64,000 nucleotides of DNA from CAMLHP01 sp035759745. GTDB taxonomy: Bacteria; Gemmatimonadota; Gemmatimonadetes; Gemmatimonadales; GWC2-71-9. A model generated the notes under the pieces. The model had not been told where the DNA came from. It ran no database searches and saw nothing but the letters and a program-made list of their open reading frames with translations. Within the stretch, counting starts at the first letter, position 1, and the number at the start of each line of letters is the position of its first letter. The position numbers were made by a program, and so were the translations under genes. Positions 19,010 through 28,734 of the stretch are shown one piece after another. The DNA is taken from positions 1-64,000 of the forward strand of contig DASTUF010000062.1 in the NCBI GenBank assembly GCA_035759745.1. Reading direction: 5' to 3'.

Positions 19010-19569
19010 TGACCGAGGCGGTCTTCTACATCTTCGCGGCGGTGGCGGTGCTCGGCGCTGCCATGTGCGTGCTCCAGCGGAGCGCGGTGTCGTCGCTGGT
19101 CTGGCTCCTGACCACCATGCTCTCGCTGGCGGCGATCTTCGTGCTGCTCCAGGCCGAGCTGCTGGGGGTGCTCCAGGTGCTGGTCTACGTGGGTGCGATC
19201 CTGGTGCTCTTCCTGTTCGTGGTCATGCTGCTCAACGTCGATGCGCTGCAACAGTATTCCCGCGGAGCGGTGAGTACCGCGGCGGCAGTGGCCATCGGGG
19301 GCCTGCTCCTGGTCGAGCTGTTCGCCCTGTGGCGCTACACGCCCTCGCGACTGGCGGCCGAGCTGGCCCAGTCGCCCCAGATGGCGTCCGATCTCGCGCT
19401 GGCCTTCCCGGCGGCGAGCGCCAATGCCGAGGCCATCGCCACACGCGGGATCGTGGGCGCGGTGGCCGCGCCGATGTTCCAGACCTACCTGGTTCCGTTC
19501 GAGATCACCTCCATCCTGCTGCTCGTGGCGCTGATCGGGGCAGTGGTGCTGGCCAAGAAGAGGCTGTGA
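19009..19569 (+). CDS. nuoJ: NADH-quinone oxidoreductase subunit J
   Basis: Five-helix membrane subunit (186 aa) of the proton-pumping arm. The conserved helix-3 segment LLGVLQVLVYVGAILVLFLF contains the pi-bulge region important for coupling. The ATG at 19009 overlaps the nuoI stop by one base; the in-frame extension to 18403 lies over nuoH/nuoI and is not real. A loop of about 45 residues between helices 4 and 5 is Ala-rich and variable. Confidence 0.94.
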   Translation: MTEAVFYIFAAVAVLGAAMCVLQRSAVSSLVWLLTTMLSLAAIFVLLQAELLGVLQVLVYVGAILVLFLFVVMLLNVDALQQYSRGAVSTAAAVAIGGLLLVELFALWRYTPSRLAAELAQSPQMASDLALAFPAASANAEAIATRGIVGAVAAPMFQTYLVPFEITSILLLVALIGAVVLAKKRL

Positions 19570-19571
19570 CC

Positions 19572-19877
19572 ATGCCCCCGGACCTGCTGGGCCCCGCGCT
19601 GGCGCTCAGCGCCGTGCTCTTCAGCATTGGCACCGCGGGCGTGCTGCTGCGGCGCAGTTCGATCGTGCTGTTCATGTGCATCGAGATCATGCTCAATGCG
19701 GTGAACCTGGCGTTCATCGCGCTGGCCCAGCTGCACGGGGTGGCGGGGCAGATCATGGTCTTCTTCGTGATGACCGTCGCCGCCGCCGAGGCCGCGGTGG
19801 GTCTCGCCATCATCCTGGTGGTCTTCCGGCACAAGCAGTCGGTCGACCTGCAGCACGTCAACCTGCTCAGGGGCTGA
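19572..19877 (+). CDS. nuoK: NADH-quinone oxidoreductase subunit K
   Basis: Three-helix, MrpC-like subunit (101 aa, usual length). The two helix-borne glutamates of the proton pathway are visible in FMCIEIMLNAVNLAF and VAAAEAAVGLAI. ATG 19572 follows the nuoJ stop by two bases; the apparent 270-aa reading frame that includes it is a shadow over nuoJ. Overlaps nuoL by one base. Confidence 0.94.
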   Translation: MPPDLLGPALALSAVLFSIGTAGVLLRRSSIVLFMCIEIMLNAVNLAFIALAQLHGVAGQIMVFFVMTVAAAEAAVGLAIILVVFRHKQSVDLQHVNLLRG

Positions 19878-21922
19878 TGCCGACCGCTACTCTCGCACAA
19901 GAGGCCGCCGTGGCGGCCGCCGCTAGCGCGCCGGGCGGCGCCATCAGCCTGCTCTGGCTGACCATCCTGCTTCCATTCGCGGGATTCCTGGTCAACGGAC
20001 TTCTGTCGCTGCGGCGCTCGACCTCCAAGACCACGGTGTCGGTGGTAGGTCCCGCCGTGCTCATCGCGGCCTTCGTCGTGGCCGTGGCGGCGTTCTTCCA
20101 GCTCCGGGGCCTCCACGCAGAGGCGCCCATCGTCCTGCGCTACTGGACCTGGATGCCGGTGGGCGACCTCCAGCTCGAAATGGCGCTGCAGTACGACCAG
20201 CTCTCGGCCATCATGCTGCTGGTGGTGACAGGGGTGGGCAGCCTGATCCATCTCTTCAGCATCGGCTACATGCGGGCCGACGAGGGGTACGCCCGCTTCT
20301 TCGCGTACCTCAACCTGTTCGTCGCGTTCATGCTGGTGCTGGTACTGGGCGCCAGCTATCCGGTACTGTTCATCGGGTGGGAAGGCGTCGGGTTGTGCTC
20401 GTACTTGCTCATCGGATTCTGGTTCACCGTCAAGGAGAATGCCGCCGCCGGCCTCAAGGCCTTCCTGGTCAACCGGATCGGCGACTTCGGCTTCCTGGTG
20501 GCGATGTTCGCGCTGTACCAGGCGGCCGGCGCACTGGACTTCGTCGCGGTTAACCAGTGGCTGCTCGCCAATCCGCAGCTGGCCAACACCGGCATCATCA
20601 CCGCCATCGCGCTCTTCATGTTCCTGGGGTGCACCGGCAAGTCGGCCCAGATCCCGCTTTACACCTGGCTCCCTGACGCCATGGCCGGCCCGACGCCGGT
20701 GTCGGCGCTGATCCATGCGGCGACGATGGTCACGGCCGGGGTGTACCTGGTGGCGCGGAGCAACGTGCTGTTCGCCATGTCGGAGACCGCCAGCATCGTG
20801 GTGGCCGGTGTGGGCGCGCTCACGGCGCTGTTCGCGGCGACCATCGGCCTCCGCCAGTATGATATCAAGAAGGTGCTGGCCTACTCCACCGTGAGCCAGC
20901 TGGGCTACATGTTCATCGCGGTGGGCACCGGCGCCTACGTGGCCGGCATCTTCCACCTGGTGACCCACGCCTTCTTCAAGGCGCTGCTCTTCCTGGGCTC
21001 CGGCAGCGTGATCCACGTGATGCACGAGGCACTCCACGCCACCCACTCCCATGCCGATGCGCAGGACATGCGCAACATGGGCGGGCTGCGGCGCTGGATG
21101 CCCACCACCTTCTGGCTGATGCTGCTCGCCACACTGGCGATCGCCGGCATCCCGCCGTTCGCCGGCTTTTTCTCCAAGGACGAAATCCTGGCGTTCGCGT
21201 TTGCCCGGGGTGAGGCCGCGCCGGTGTTCTATCTCTTCTACGGAATGGGGCTGCTCGCGGCGCTGCTGACCGCAATCTACATGGCGCGGCTCATGGCCAT
21301 GACCTTCCTCGGCGAGAACCGGACCGGCGCCGCCGAACAGCAGCACCTGCACGAGGCGCCCGCCATCATGACCTGGCCGCTGGTGGTGCTGGGCCTCCTG
21401 AGCGTCATCGGCGGTGCGATCAACCTGCCGCACCTGGCGGGCGGCAACGAGTGGCTCCACCACTGGCTCGAGCCGGTCACCGGAACCGGCCACGGGCTGC
21501 CATGGGTGGCGAGCCTGCACCTGCCTGAAGGTGCCACCGAGTACGCACTGGTCGGCATCGCCGTGCTGGTGGGTGCCTTCGGGTTGTGGCTGGGCATTCG
21601 TTCGACGCTGGCCCGGCCGATTCTGACGCCCGATGCCGCGCCGCCGGAGCGGGGGTTCGCCCGGGTGCTGGCCAACAAGTACTGGGTGGACGAGCTCTAT
21701 GACCGGTTCATCGTCCGGCCCATCGTCGGGCTGTCGCGTGGGTTCCTCTGGAAGTTCATGGACAAGGGCCTGATCGACGGTGCCGCGGTGAATGGTCCGG
21801 CGTGGATCTCGCGCCATGTGCTGGGCAAGGCGGGCAGCCTGCTGCAGAACGGCCAGGTGGGCCTCTACGTGATCTTCTTCCTGCTGGGGGCACTGTGGAT
21901 CCTGCGCGTCGCGCTCGGGTGA
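19877..21922 (+). CDS. nuoL: NADH-quinone oxidoreductase subunit L
   Basis: Largest antiporter-like subunit (681 aa), with the distal proton channel and the long lateral helix at the C-terminus. Signatures: GWEGVGLCSYLLIGFW (with the key glutamate), QIPLYTWLPDAMAGPTPVSALIHAATMVTAG (conserved lysine/histidine region) and DIKKVLAYSTVSQLGYM. I chose the ATG at 19877 on the nuoK stop. nuoM starts seven bases after its end. Confidence 0.96.
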   Translation: MPTATLAQEAAVAAAASAPGGAISLLWLTILLPFAGFLVNGLLSLRRSTSKTTVSVVGPAVLIAAFVVAVAAFFQLRGLHAEAPIVLRYWTWMPVGDLQLEMALQYDQLSAIMLLVVTGVGSLIHLFSIGYMRADEGYARFFAYLNLFVAFMLVLVLGASYPVLFIGWEGVGLCSYLLIGFWFTVKENAAAGLKAFLVNRIGDFGFLVAMFALYQAAGALDFVAVNQWLLANPQLANTGIITAIALFMFLGCTGKSAQIPLYTWLPDAMAGPTPVSALIHAATMVTAGVYLVARSNVLFAMSETASIVVAGVGALTALFAATIGLRQYDIKKVLAYSTVSQLGYMFIAVGTGAYVAGIFHLVTHAFFKALLFLGSGSVIHVMHEALHATHSHADAQDMRNMGGLRRWMPTTFWLMLLATLAIAGIPPFAGFFSKDEILAFAFARGEAAPVFYLFYGMGLLAALLTAIYMARLMAMTFLGENRTGAAEQQHLHEAPAIMTWPLVVLGLLSVIGGAINLPHLAGGNEWLHHWLEPVTGTGHGLPWVASLHLPEGATEYALVGIAVLVGAFGLWLGIRSTLARPILTPDAAPPERGFARVLANKYWVDELYDRFIVRPIVGLSRGFLWKFMDKGLIDGAAVNGPAWISRHVLGKAGSLLQNGQVGLYVIFFLLGALWILRVALG

Positions 21923-21929
21923 CCCGGCC

Positions 21930-23486
21930 GTGAACGGCTTCCTCGATTCGCTCAACTACGGGCAGTGGATCCTTCACGCGCTCGTGCTGCTGCCGGTGAT
22001 CGGCATCCCGCTGGTGCTGCTGGCACCCGAGCGTCTGGCGAAGCACGTGGCGCTTGGCGTCACGCTGCTGACCTTCGTGGTGTCCGCGGGGCTGTGGTGG
22101 CACTTCGACCCCTCGGCCGGCATGCAGTACCGCACCGCGATTCCCTGGATGCCACGCTGGGGCATCAGCTACGCCGTGGGCCTGGACGGCATCAGCTTGT
22201 TCATGGTGCTGCTGACCACGCTGCTGGGCCCGCTCAGCGTGCTCGGGAGCTACCGCTACATCACCGAGCGTGAGCGGGGCTACTACGCCCTCATGCTGGC
22301 GCTGCTCGCCGGGCTGATCGGCTGCTTCCTCGCACTCGACCTGTTCGTCTTCTACGTCTTCTTCGAGATCATGCTCATCCCGATGTACTTCATCATCGGG
22401 ATCTGGGGCGGCGCCAACCGGCTGTACGCGGCCATCAAGTTCTTCGTGTACACCTTCTTCGGGTCGCTGCTGATGCTGGTGGCGATCATCGCGCTGGTCT
22501 GGAAGGTGGCGCTCGCCACCGGTGAGCTGTCGTTCGGCTATGACCACCTGCTGCGGAACGCCGCCGCCGCGGGCGACCTGGCACCATGGCTCTTCGCCGC
22601 GTTTGCACTCGCGTTCGCGATCAAGGTGCCGGTGTTCCCGTTCCATACCTGGCTGCCCGACGCCCACGTCGAGGCGCCCACCGCCGGCTCGGTGATCCTG
22701 GCGAGCGTCATGCTCAAGATCGGCACTTACGGATTCATGCGATTCGCGGTGCCGTTCTTCCCGGATGTGGCGATGGGCGACCCGGTCCGCACCATCATTG
22801 TCGTGCTGGCGGTCATCGGCATCCTCTACGGCGCGCTGGTGGCGATGGTCCAGCCTGACTTCAAGAAGCTGGTGGCATACTCATCGGTCAGCCACCTGGG
22901 CTTCGTGATGCTGGGCATCTGGGGCGGGACCCTGGCCAGTGTGCAGGGGGCCCTGATGGTGATGATCGCCCATGGCCTCTCCACCGGTGCGCTCTTCTTC
23001 CTGATCGGCATGATGTACGAGCGTCGCCACACGCGGGAGCTGGCCGAGTACGGTGGCCTCGCCCGGGTCATGCCTGTCTTCGGGATGGTGCTCACCCTGG
23101 TGGCCCTCGCCTCCATCGGACTGCCGGGGCTCAACGGCTTCATCGGCGAGTTCCTGGTGCTCCTCGGCTCGTTCGGGCGCTACCCCGCGGCGGTGGTGAT
23201 CGCCACCCTCGTGGTCATCGTGGCGGCGGCCTACCTGCTGGGCGCGCTCCAGAAGATCATCTACACCAGGCTGGACCGCCCCGAGAACCAGGGACTCACC
23301 GACCTCACGTTCCGCGAGGTGCTGGTGCTGCTGCCGCTGGTGGCGGGCATCGTCTGGATGGGCCTGGCGCCGGGTCCGATCCTGCGCCGCATGGAGCCCG
23401 CGGCCCGCGCATTCGTTGAGGCTTCGGCGCAGACCGATGCACCGGCGGGACGGACCGTACTGGGGCAGGGGGAGGTGGCGCCGTGA
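21930..23486 (+). CDS. nuoM: NADH-quinone oxidoreductase subunit M
   Basis: Antiporter-like proton-pumping subunit (518 aa, about 14 helices), started by GTG. Conserved pieces: LFVFYVFFEIMLIPMYFIIGIWGG (with the essential Glu), FPFHTWLPDAHVEAPTAGSVILA and KKLVAYSSVSHLGFVMLG. It overlaps nuoN by four bases (GTGA). Confidence 0.96.
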   Translation: MNGFLDSLNYGQWILHALVLLPVIGIPLVLLAPERLAKHVALGVTLLTFVVSAGLWWHFDPSAGMQYRTAIPWMPRWGISYAVGLDGISLFMVLLTTLLGPLSVLGSYRYITERERGYYALMLALLAGLIGCFLALDLFVFYVFFEIMLIPMYFIIGIWGGANRLYAAIKFFVYTFFGSLLMLVAIIALVWKVALATGELSFGYDHLLRNAAAAGDLAPWLFAAFALAFAIKVPVFPFHTWLPDAHVEAPTAGSVILASVMLKIGTYGFMRFAVPFFPDVAMGDPVRTIIVVLAVIGILYGALVAMVQPDFKKLVAYSSVSHLGFVMLGIWGGTLASVQGALMVMIAHGLSTGALFFLIGMMYERRHTRELAEYGGLARVMPVFGMVLTLVALASIGLPGLNGFIGEFLVLLGSFGRYPAAVVIATLVVIVAAAYLLGALQKIIYTRLDRPENQGLTDLTFREVLVLLPLVAGIVWMGLAPGPILRRMEPAARAFVEASAQTDAPAGRTVLGQGEVAP

Positions 23487-24979
23487 TCGATCTCTTCTCG
23501 CCCATGGGTGCCGCCCGGGCGCTGCTGCCCGAGATAGTGCTTTCCGCCTGGGCGCTGCTGGTGCTGCTGGTGGTGGCCTGGCGCCACCGCACCGCGGCCG
23601 ATTGCCGCCTGGCCGGATGGCTCAGCGCGGCCGGCGTCGTGGCCTCGGCCGCGGCGCTGGTGTGGCTCTGGAGTTCGGGTGCACGGTCGTCCGGGCTGGA
23701 TCACATGGTCACCCTCGACTGGGTCCGTTTCGGCGGCGCTGCGGTGATCCTGTTCTCCGCCTTCGCCACGATCCTCGTGTCCATCCGCTACCTCGACCGC
23801 GAGGGGCTGACAGCGCCCGAGTACTACCCGCTGCTCCTGCTCTCGACCGTGGGAATGCTCTTTCTCGCGGGTGCCGCGGACATGATCGTGCTCTTCCTGG
23901 GCCTGGAAGTGATGTCGGTTGGCGTGTACGTCCTGGCCGGCTATGACCGCCGCAACCCGGCCTCGGCCGAGGCGGCGCTCAAGTATTTCCTGATCGGGGC
24001 CTTCGCCTCCGGCTTCCTGCTGTATGGCATCGCACTCGCCTTCGGCGCCACCGGGCAAACCAACCTCCAGCTCATCGGCGCCCAGCTGGCGATTGGGCCG
24101 GCGTCGCTCATGGCCCGGCTCGGACTCGCGCTGCTCATCATTGGCATGGCGTTCAAGGTGGCCGCGGTGCCGTTCCACATGTGGGCCCCGGATGTGTACG
24201 ATGGTTCGCCCACGCCGGTCACCGGATTCATGGCCACGGGTGTGAAGGTCGCCGCGTTCGTCGCGCTGACTCGGGTGCTCCTGGTCAGCTTCCCCGGATT
24301 CGACCAGGTCTGGCAGCCCATCATCGGCGTGCTGGCGCTGGTCACCATGATAGTCGGCAACCTGATCGCGCTGGCCCAGAAGCACGTGAAGCGGATGCTG
24401 GCCTACAGCTCGGTCGCGCACGCCGGCTACCTGCTGGTGGCGCTGTGGCCCGGCACGCGGCTGGGCGCGGCCGCGGTGCTGTTCTACCTCCTGGCCTACA
24501 GCCTCACGACCATTGCCGCGTTCGCCCTGCTTGGGTCGCTGGGCACCGGCGGCGAGCGGGATGTCCGCTTTGATGACGTGGCGGGCCTGGCCCGGCGGCG
24601 GCCATGGACCGCGCTCGGCCTGGCCATCTGCATGCTCAGCCTGCTGGGCTTCCCGGGGACCATCGGGTTCATCGGCAAGTGGACCATTCTGCAGGCAGTG
24701 CTCGCCGAGGGCCACTACCTGCTGCCGGTGGTGCTGGTCATCACCAGCGTGGTGAGTGCGGGCTACTACCTTCCACTCATCATGTCGATGTACATGAAGC
24801 CCGAGGGAGAGCGGCCGGCCTGGAAGGAACTGGTGCTGGCGCAGCCCGGCGCCGCCATCGTCTTCGCGACAATTGCCGCTGTGGTGGTGTTCGGCATCCT
24901 GCCGTCGGGCATCGTCGATGCCAGCCTGCGAAGTGCCGCGACCCTGGCGCAAACCGTGATGCCGATGGCGGGGCGCTGA
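23483..24979 (+). CDS. nuoN: NADH-quinone oxidoreductase subunit N
   Basis: Third antiporter-like subunit (498 aa), GTG start. Visible signatures are LFLGLEVMSVGVYVLAGY, VPFHMWAPDVYDGSPTPVTGFMA and KRMLAYSSVAHAGYLLV. It completes the standard nuoA-N order, so complex I here is the full 14-subunit enzyme with an NADH input module (nuoEFG). The next gene begins three bases after its stop. Confidence 0.96.
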   Translation: MIDLFSPMGAARALLPEIVLSAWALLVLLVVAWRHRTAADCRLAGWLSAAGVVASAAALVWLWSSGARSSGLDHMVTLDWVRFGGAAVILFSAFATILVSIRYLDREGLTAPEYYPLLLLSTVGMLFLAGAADMIVLFLGLEVMSVGVYVLAGYDRRNPASAEAALKYFLIGAFASGFLLYGIALAFGATGQTNLQLIGAQLAIGPASLMARLGLALLIIGMAFKVAAVPFHMWAPDVYDGSPTPVTGFMATGVKVAAFVALTRVLLVSFPGFDQVWQPIIGVLALVTMIVGNLIALAQKHVKRMLAYSSVAHAGYLLVALWPGTRLGAAAVLFYLLAYSLTTIAAFALLGSLGTGGERDVRFDDVAGLARRRPWTALGLAICMLSLLGFPGTIGFIGKWTILQAVLAEGHYLLPVVLVITSVVSAGYYLPLIMSMYMKPEGERPAWKELVLAQPGAAIVFATIAAVVVFGILPSGIVDASLRSAATLAQTVMPMAGR

Positions 24980-24982
24980 ACG

Positions 24983-26353
24983 ATGCAAGTTCCCAGGACG
25001 ATCTTCCGGGAATACGACGTCCGCGGCATCGTGGACCAGGAACTGACGCCCGACCTGGCCGAAGCGCTGGGCCGGGCGTTCGGTACCGCGGCCTGGGAAC
25101 GCCTCGGACGCCAGCCGGTAATCGCTGTCGGCCGCGACAATCGTCCCTCGGGGCCCCGGCTGGCCGCGGGGATCAGGCGCGGGCTGGTGCGGGCTGGTGC
25201 CGTGGCGATCGATATCGGGGTCGTGCCCACGCCGGCGTTGTACTTCGCGGTCCACGCGCTCGAAACCGATGGTGGCGTGCAGATCACCGGCTCTCACAAC
25301 CCGCCCGAGTTCAACGGCTTCAAGATGGTGCTGGCCGGCGGTGCGCTCCATGGCGAGGCCATCCTCGCGCTGTGGGAGACGATCACCACCGAGAGCTGGC
25401 GTGAGGGGGCAGGCGAGGAGCGGGCCGACAGCACCGTGCTCCGGCGTTATCGCGAGGCCATCGTCGAGCGCCACAAGCTCGAGCGTCCGGTGCGAGTGGT
25501 GGTGGACTGCGGCAACGGCGCGGCCAGCGTGGTGGCGGTGGGCACGCTGCGCGAGCTGGGCGCCGAGATCACGGGGCTGTTCTGCGAGTCGGACGGCACA
25601 TTCCCCAATCACCATCCCGATCCCACGGTCCCGGAAAATCTGGTGGACCTCCAGGCCGAGGTGCGGCGCAGTGGCGCCGAGCTGGGGATCGCATTCGACG
25701 GCGACGGCGACAGAATCGGCGCGGTGGACGAGAACGGGCGCATCATCTTCGGCGACCTGCTGCTCATCCAGTATGGCCGCGACGCCGTCCGCCGCTTCGG
25801 CAAGGGCGTGCCGGTCATCTTCGACGTCAAGTGCTCCGAGGTACTGCCGCAGGCACTGACGGCCGCCGGTGCCGTGCCGGAGATGTGGAAGACCGGGCAC
25901 TCGCTCATCAAGTCGCGGATGAAGGAACTCGACGCACCGCTGGCCGGCGAGATGAGCGGGCACATCTTCTTCGGCGGCGACTACTTCGGTTTCGATGATG
26001 CGCTCTTTGCGGCCGCGCGGCTCATCGAGATCGTCTCCCGGCATCCGGGCGGACTGGCGCGGCTTTTCGCCGACGTTCCCACCACCGTCTCGACGCCCGA
26101 GATCCGGGTGCCGTGTCCTGATGACGTCAAGTTCGGCATCGTGGAAAAGGCCGCGGCGTACTTCAGCCAGCGCTATCCGGTCAATACCATCGACGGCGTG
26201 CGGATGTCGTTCCCGGACGGGTGGGGGCTGATCCGCGCATCGAACACCCAGCCGGTACTGGTGCTGCGGTTCGAGTCCACCAGCCAGGCGTCGCTCGATG
26301 CCTACCAGGCGGAGGTGATGGCGTGGCTCGCCGAGCAGGGCGTGCGCGCCTGA
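24983..26353 (+). CDS. Phosphomannomutase/phosphoglucomutase
   Basis: Alpha-D-phosphohexomutase (456 aa) interconverting hexose 1- and 6-phosphates for sugar-nucleotide synthesis. S104 in TGSHNPPEF is the phosphorylated serine; DGDGDR at 239-244 binds Mg2+; GEMSGHIFF is the sugar-binding loop; RASNTQPVLVLRFE near the C-terminus binds phosphate. Sequence style fits the AlgC/ManB (PMM/PGM) branch rather than GlmM. It follows nuoN by three bases and may share its mRNA; the envelope-glycan genes it could supply lie about 30 kb away. Confidence 0.9.
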   Translation: MQVPRTIFREYDVRGIVDQELTPDLAEALGRAFGTAAWERLGRQPVIAVGRDNRPSGPRLAAGIRRGLVRAGAVAIDIGVVPTPALYFAVHALETDGGVQITGSHNPPEFNGFKMVLAGGALHGEAILALWETITTESWREGAGEERADSTVLRRYREAIVERHKLERPVRVVVDCGNGAASVVAVGTLRELGAEITGLFCESDGTFPNHHPDPTVPENLVDLQAEVRRSGAELGIAFDGDGDRIGAVDENGRIIFGDLLLIQYGRDAVRRFGKGVPVIFDVKCSEVLPQALTAAGAVPEMWKTGHSLIKSRMKELDAPLAGEMSGHIFFGGDYFGFDDALFAAARLIEIVSRHPGGLARLFADVPTTVSTPEIRVPCPDDVKFGIVEKAAAYFSQRYPVNTIDGVRMSFPDGWGLIRASNTQPVLVLRFESTSQASLDAYQAEVMAWLAEQGVRA

Positions 26354-26357
26354 GTCC

Positions 26358-28724
26358 GTGAACCGCCGGAGGACTGGGCTGCTCGCTGCCCTGGCTCTCG
26401 TCGTTCTGCTGCTGTTCCTGGGACGGTGGACCGCCGTCGTCCTGGCCGACCGCTGGTGGGCCGCGCAGTTCTCGCCCGATGCCGCCGACTTCCTCACCGG
26501 CTGGCACCTCCTGCTGTTCACCATCGATGCGACGGCCTGCCTCCTCGCGTGGGCCTGGTACACCGGCAACCTGCTCTACCTCACCCGGGCCGTCGGCTCG
26601 GTCCAGATCCCGCGCCATGTAGGCAACCTCGAGTTCCGGGAAGCGGTGCGTCCCGGTGCACTGCTGTCGCTTGCGGTTGCGCTGGGGCTGCTGCTTGGCC
26701 TGTTGAGTGGCGTCGGGAAGTCGAGCCATTGGCGCGCGGTCGCGCTGGCGTCGGAAACCACCACCTGGGGCCTGGTGGAGCCGTTGCTGGGGCGCGATGC
26801 CGGCACGTACGTCACCCGCCTGCCGTTGCTGCAACTGGTCCAGGACTTTGCCCTGACGCTGGCTCTGGTCGGGTTCGCGCTCTGCCTGGTGCTCTACTCG
26901 GTGATCGGCGCGGTCAGGCTGGAGCGCAGGAAGCCGGCCATCAACGACCATGCCCGGGTGCACCTCGGCCTGCTGCTCGCCGTGCTCGCGGCGGTCCTGG
27001 CGGCAGGCTTCGCGCTGGAGCCGTCGAGTTACGTAGCCGCCGCCGACGGCGCTCCCACGGTGAGCGGATTCCGGCGGGTCGCACTGGTGGCGCCGTCGCT
27101 CACCGGCACCGCGCTCATGGCCGCGTTGCTCAGTGCTGCGTGGGCCTTCACCGGCAGGCACGCCCTCGTGGCTGCCGGCTGGGCGGTCCTGGCCGCTGCC
27201 ACGGCCGTGGGGCGCGTGGGTGTGCCGCTGGTCGCGCGCACCGCCGCTGACATTCCGCTGGCGGACTCCGCCTACCAGGCATTCGAGGATGGCGCGTTCG
27301 GGCTGGATCAGGTCCGCGCCGCGGAGCTGCCCGGCGTGCTGGCGGCGCCCGTGTTCGATCGCGAGGTAGTCCGCAAGATCTTTCCCGAGGCGACACCACC
27401 GATTGGGGTCTGGCCGGCCAGCCACTCGGCGGGCGGCGAGCTCCGGCCGGCCTGGCTCGCGCTGGTCGAGGGCAGTGACGAGCAGGCTGCGTCCTACGTG
27501 ATCGCTGCCGATCAGACTGGCGCCGGCGGCGTGCCGCTCTCGTTTCCGCCCTCGGACTCACTCGGCTACCCGACGCTCTATGCGGCGGGCTCACTGGGAG
27601 CTGGCGCCATCCGGCCGGACGCGCCGGAACCGGTGGCGGTGGAGACGCCCCGTGGAGTGTCGGCCACGGGGGCGATCCGGCGGGCCGTGCTCTCGTGGGC
27701 GCTGCAGGAGCCATCGTTGCTCTCGGGCGACGGTCCGGGTGATCGCATCGACTGGGTGCTCGACCCACGGGGCCGCCTCGAGAAGCTCGCACCGTACGCG
27801 GCGTGGAACGCTCCCCGCCTGGCGCTGAGCCACGGCCGGCTGACGTGGATCGCCGACGGCTACGTCAGCAGCCAGACCTGGCCGCTGGTGGCGCACCAGC
27901 GCTGGACCGGCGGCGACGCGAACCACCTGGATGCGGGATTTGCCGGGCTGGTTGACGCCGAGTCGGGTCGTGTCCGGATTGTCCTGCGTGAGCGCGCCGG
28001 ACCCCTCGCGGCCGCGTGGGCAACACTCGCGGGCGACATGGTGGAGCGGGAGCTGCCGGGCGACGTGCTGAGCGCGGGCACCCCGCCTCTCGAGTTGTTC
28101 AACGTGCAAGCGCAGCTGGTGGCCAGGCGTCGGGAACTCGAGCTCGCGCCCCAGCCCGACGCGCATCCGATCCTGCAGAGCTGGGACTCGACCGGATCGC
28201 TGCTACTGGTCGCTCCGCTTCGAGTCGAGAGGCGCGGTCTGGTTTCAGCGTTGCTGGTCGGACGCCCCGACGGCGACCTGCTCTGGGTCGACACCGAGCG
28301 TTGGCCCGTGCTGGATCCCGAAGGACTGGCGCGGCTCTGGGGACGGTTTGCCACCTACGCCCCGGTGCATGACTCCCTGGCCGCTGCCGGCGCGACCGCT
28401 CAGGCGGGGCGGGTGTACTTCTTCAGGTCCGACTCGGGACTGGCCGCACTGCAGGTGCTCACCGCCGCACGGCAGGGCGCGCGCCCGGCGGTCGTCTGGG
28501 TCAACGTGGCGATCGCCGACCGGGCAGGGGCCGGGCGCACGTTCGACCTGGCGTGGCGCAATCTCCTCGGCGGGGACGCACCCTTGCCACCTGCAGCAGG
28601 CGAGGGCGGCGCTCTGGTCGACGCGCGGTACTGGCTCCAGGTGGCGGACGAGGCGCTCAAGCGGGGCGACTTCACCGCCTTCGGCCGCGCGTTCGACGCC
28701 CTGCGCCAGACGCTCCACAGATGA
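26358..28724 (+). CDS. Large membrane protein resembling the UPF0182 family
   Basis: 788 aa from a GTG start. About seven hydrophobic helices occupy residues 8-300, followed by a long extracytoplasmic region (about 300-788) without further helices. The N-terminal WW/Y-rich loops and the end (ARYWLQVADEALKRGDF, FGRAFDALRQTL) resemble the close of UPF0182 proteins, where a similar aromatic-helix motif occurs. The match is weak over the middle, so I call it a divergent member. Function unknown. It follows the hexomutase by four bases. The stop codon is embedded in a 17-bp palindrome. Confidence 0.6.
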   Translation: MNRRRTGLLAALALVVLLLFLGRWTAVVLADRWWAAQFSPDAADFLTGWHLLLFTIDATACLLAWAWYTGNLLYLTRAVGSVQIPRHVGNLEFREAVRPGALLSLAVALGLLLGLLSGVGKSSHWRAVALASETTTWGLVEPLLGRDAGTYVTRLPLLQLVQDFALTLALVGFALCLVLYSVIGAVRLERRKPAINDHARVHLGLLLAVLAAVLAAGFALEPSSYVAAADGAPTVSGFRRVALVAPSLTGTALMAALLSAAWAFTGRHALVAAGWAVLAAATAVGRVGVPLVARTAADIPLADSAYQAFEDGAFGLDQVRAAELPGVLAAPVFDREVVRKIFPEATPPIGVWPASHSAGGELRPAWLALVEGSDEQAASYVIAADQTGAGGVPLSFPPSDSLGYPTLYAAGSLGAGAIRPDAPEPVAVETPRGVSATGAIRRAVLSWALQEPSLLSGDGPGDRIDWVLDPRGRLEKLAPYAAWNAPRLALSHGRLTWIADGYVSSQTWPLVAHQRWTGGDANHLDAGFAGLVDAESGRVRIVLRERAGPLAAAWATLAGDMVERELPGDVLSAGTPPLELFNVQAQLVARRRELELAPQPDAHPILQSWDSTGSLLLVAPLRVERRGLVSALLVGRPDGDLLWVDTERWPVLDPEGLARLWGRFATYAPVHDSLAAAGATAQAGRVYFFRSDSGLAALQVLTAARQGARPAVVWVNVAIADRAGAGRTFDLAWRNLLGGDAPLPPAAGEGGALVDARYWLQVADEALKRGDFTAFGRAFDALRQTLHR

Positions 28725-28731
28725 TCTGTGG
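28715..28731 (+). repeat. 17-bp palindrome before the carbamate kinase promoter
   Basis: CCACAGAT (28715-28722) and ATCTGTGG (28724-28731) form a perfect dyad around one central G, covering the stop codon of the UPF0182-like gene. It ends three bases before the proposed -35 box at 28735. The one-base centre makes an RNA hairpin poor but suits a dimeric DNA-binding protein. Confidence 0.4.
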
Positions 28732-28734
28732 ATG

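Noticed and set aside
19505..21955. Open frame of 816 codons on the minus strand across nuoJ-nuoL
   Set aside because: Antisense shadow of conserved complex I genes; low-complexity His/Gln/Arg composition.
25178..25201. Short tandem duplication GCGGGCTGGTG within the hexomutase
   Set aside because: It encodes the plausible sequence GLVRAGA and is only two units; normal for codon-biased GC-rich sequence.
23261..26569. Open frame of 1102 codons on the minus strand across nuoM, nuoN and the hexomutase
   Set aside because: It is antisense to three well-identified genes, and its product is rich in His, Arg, Gly and Gln with no motifs. GC-rich third positions commonly keep this frame open.
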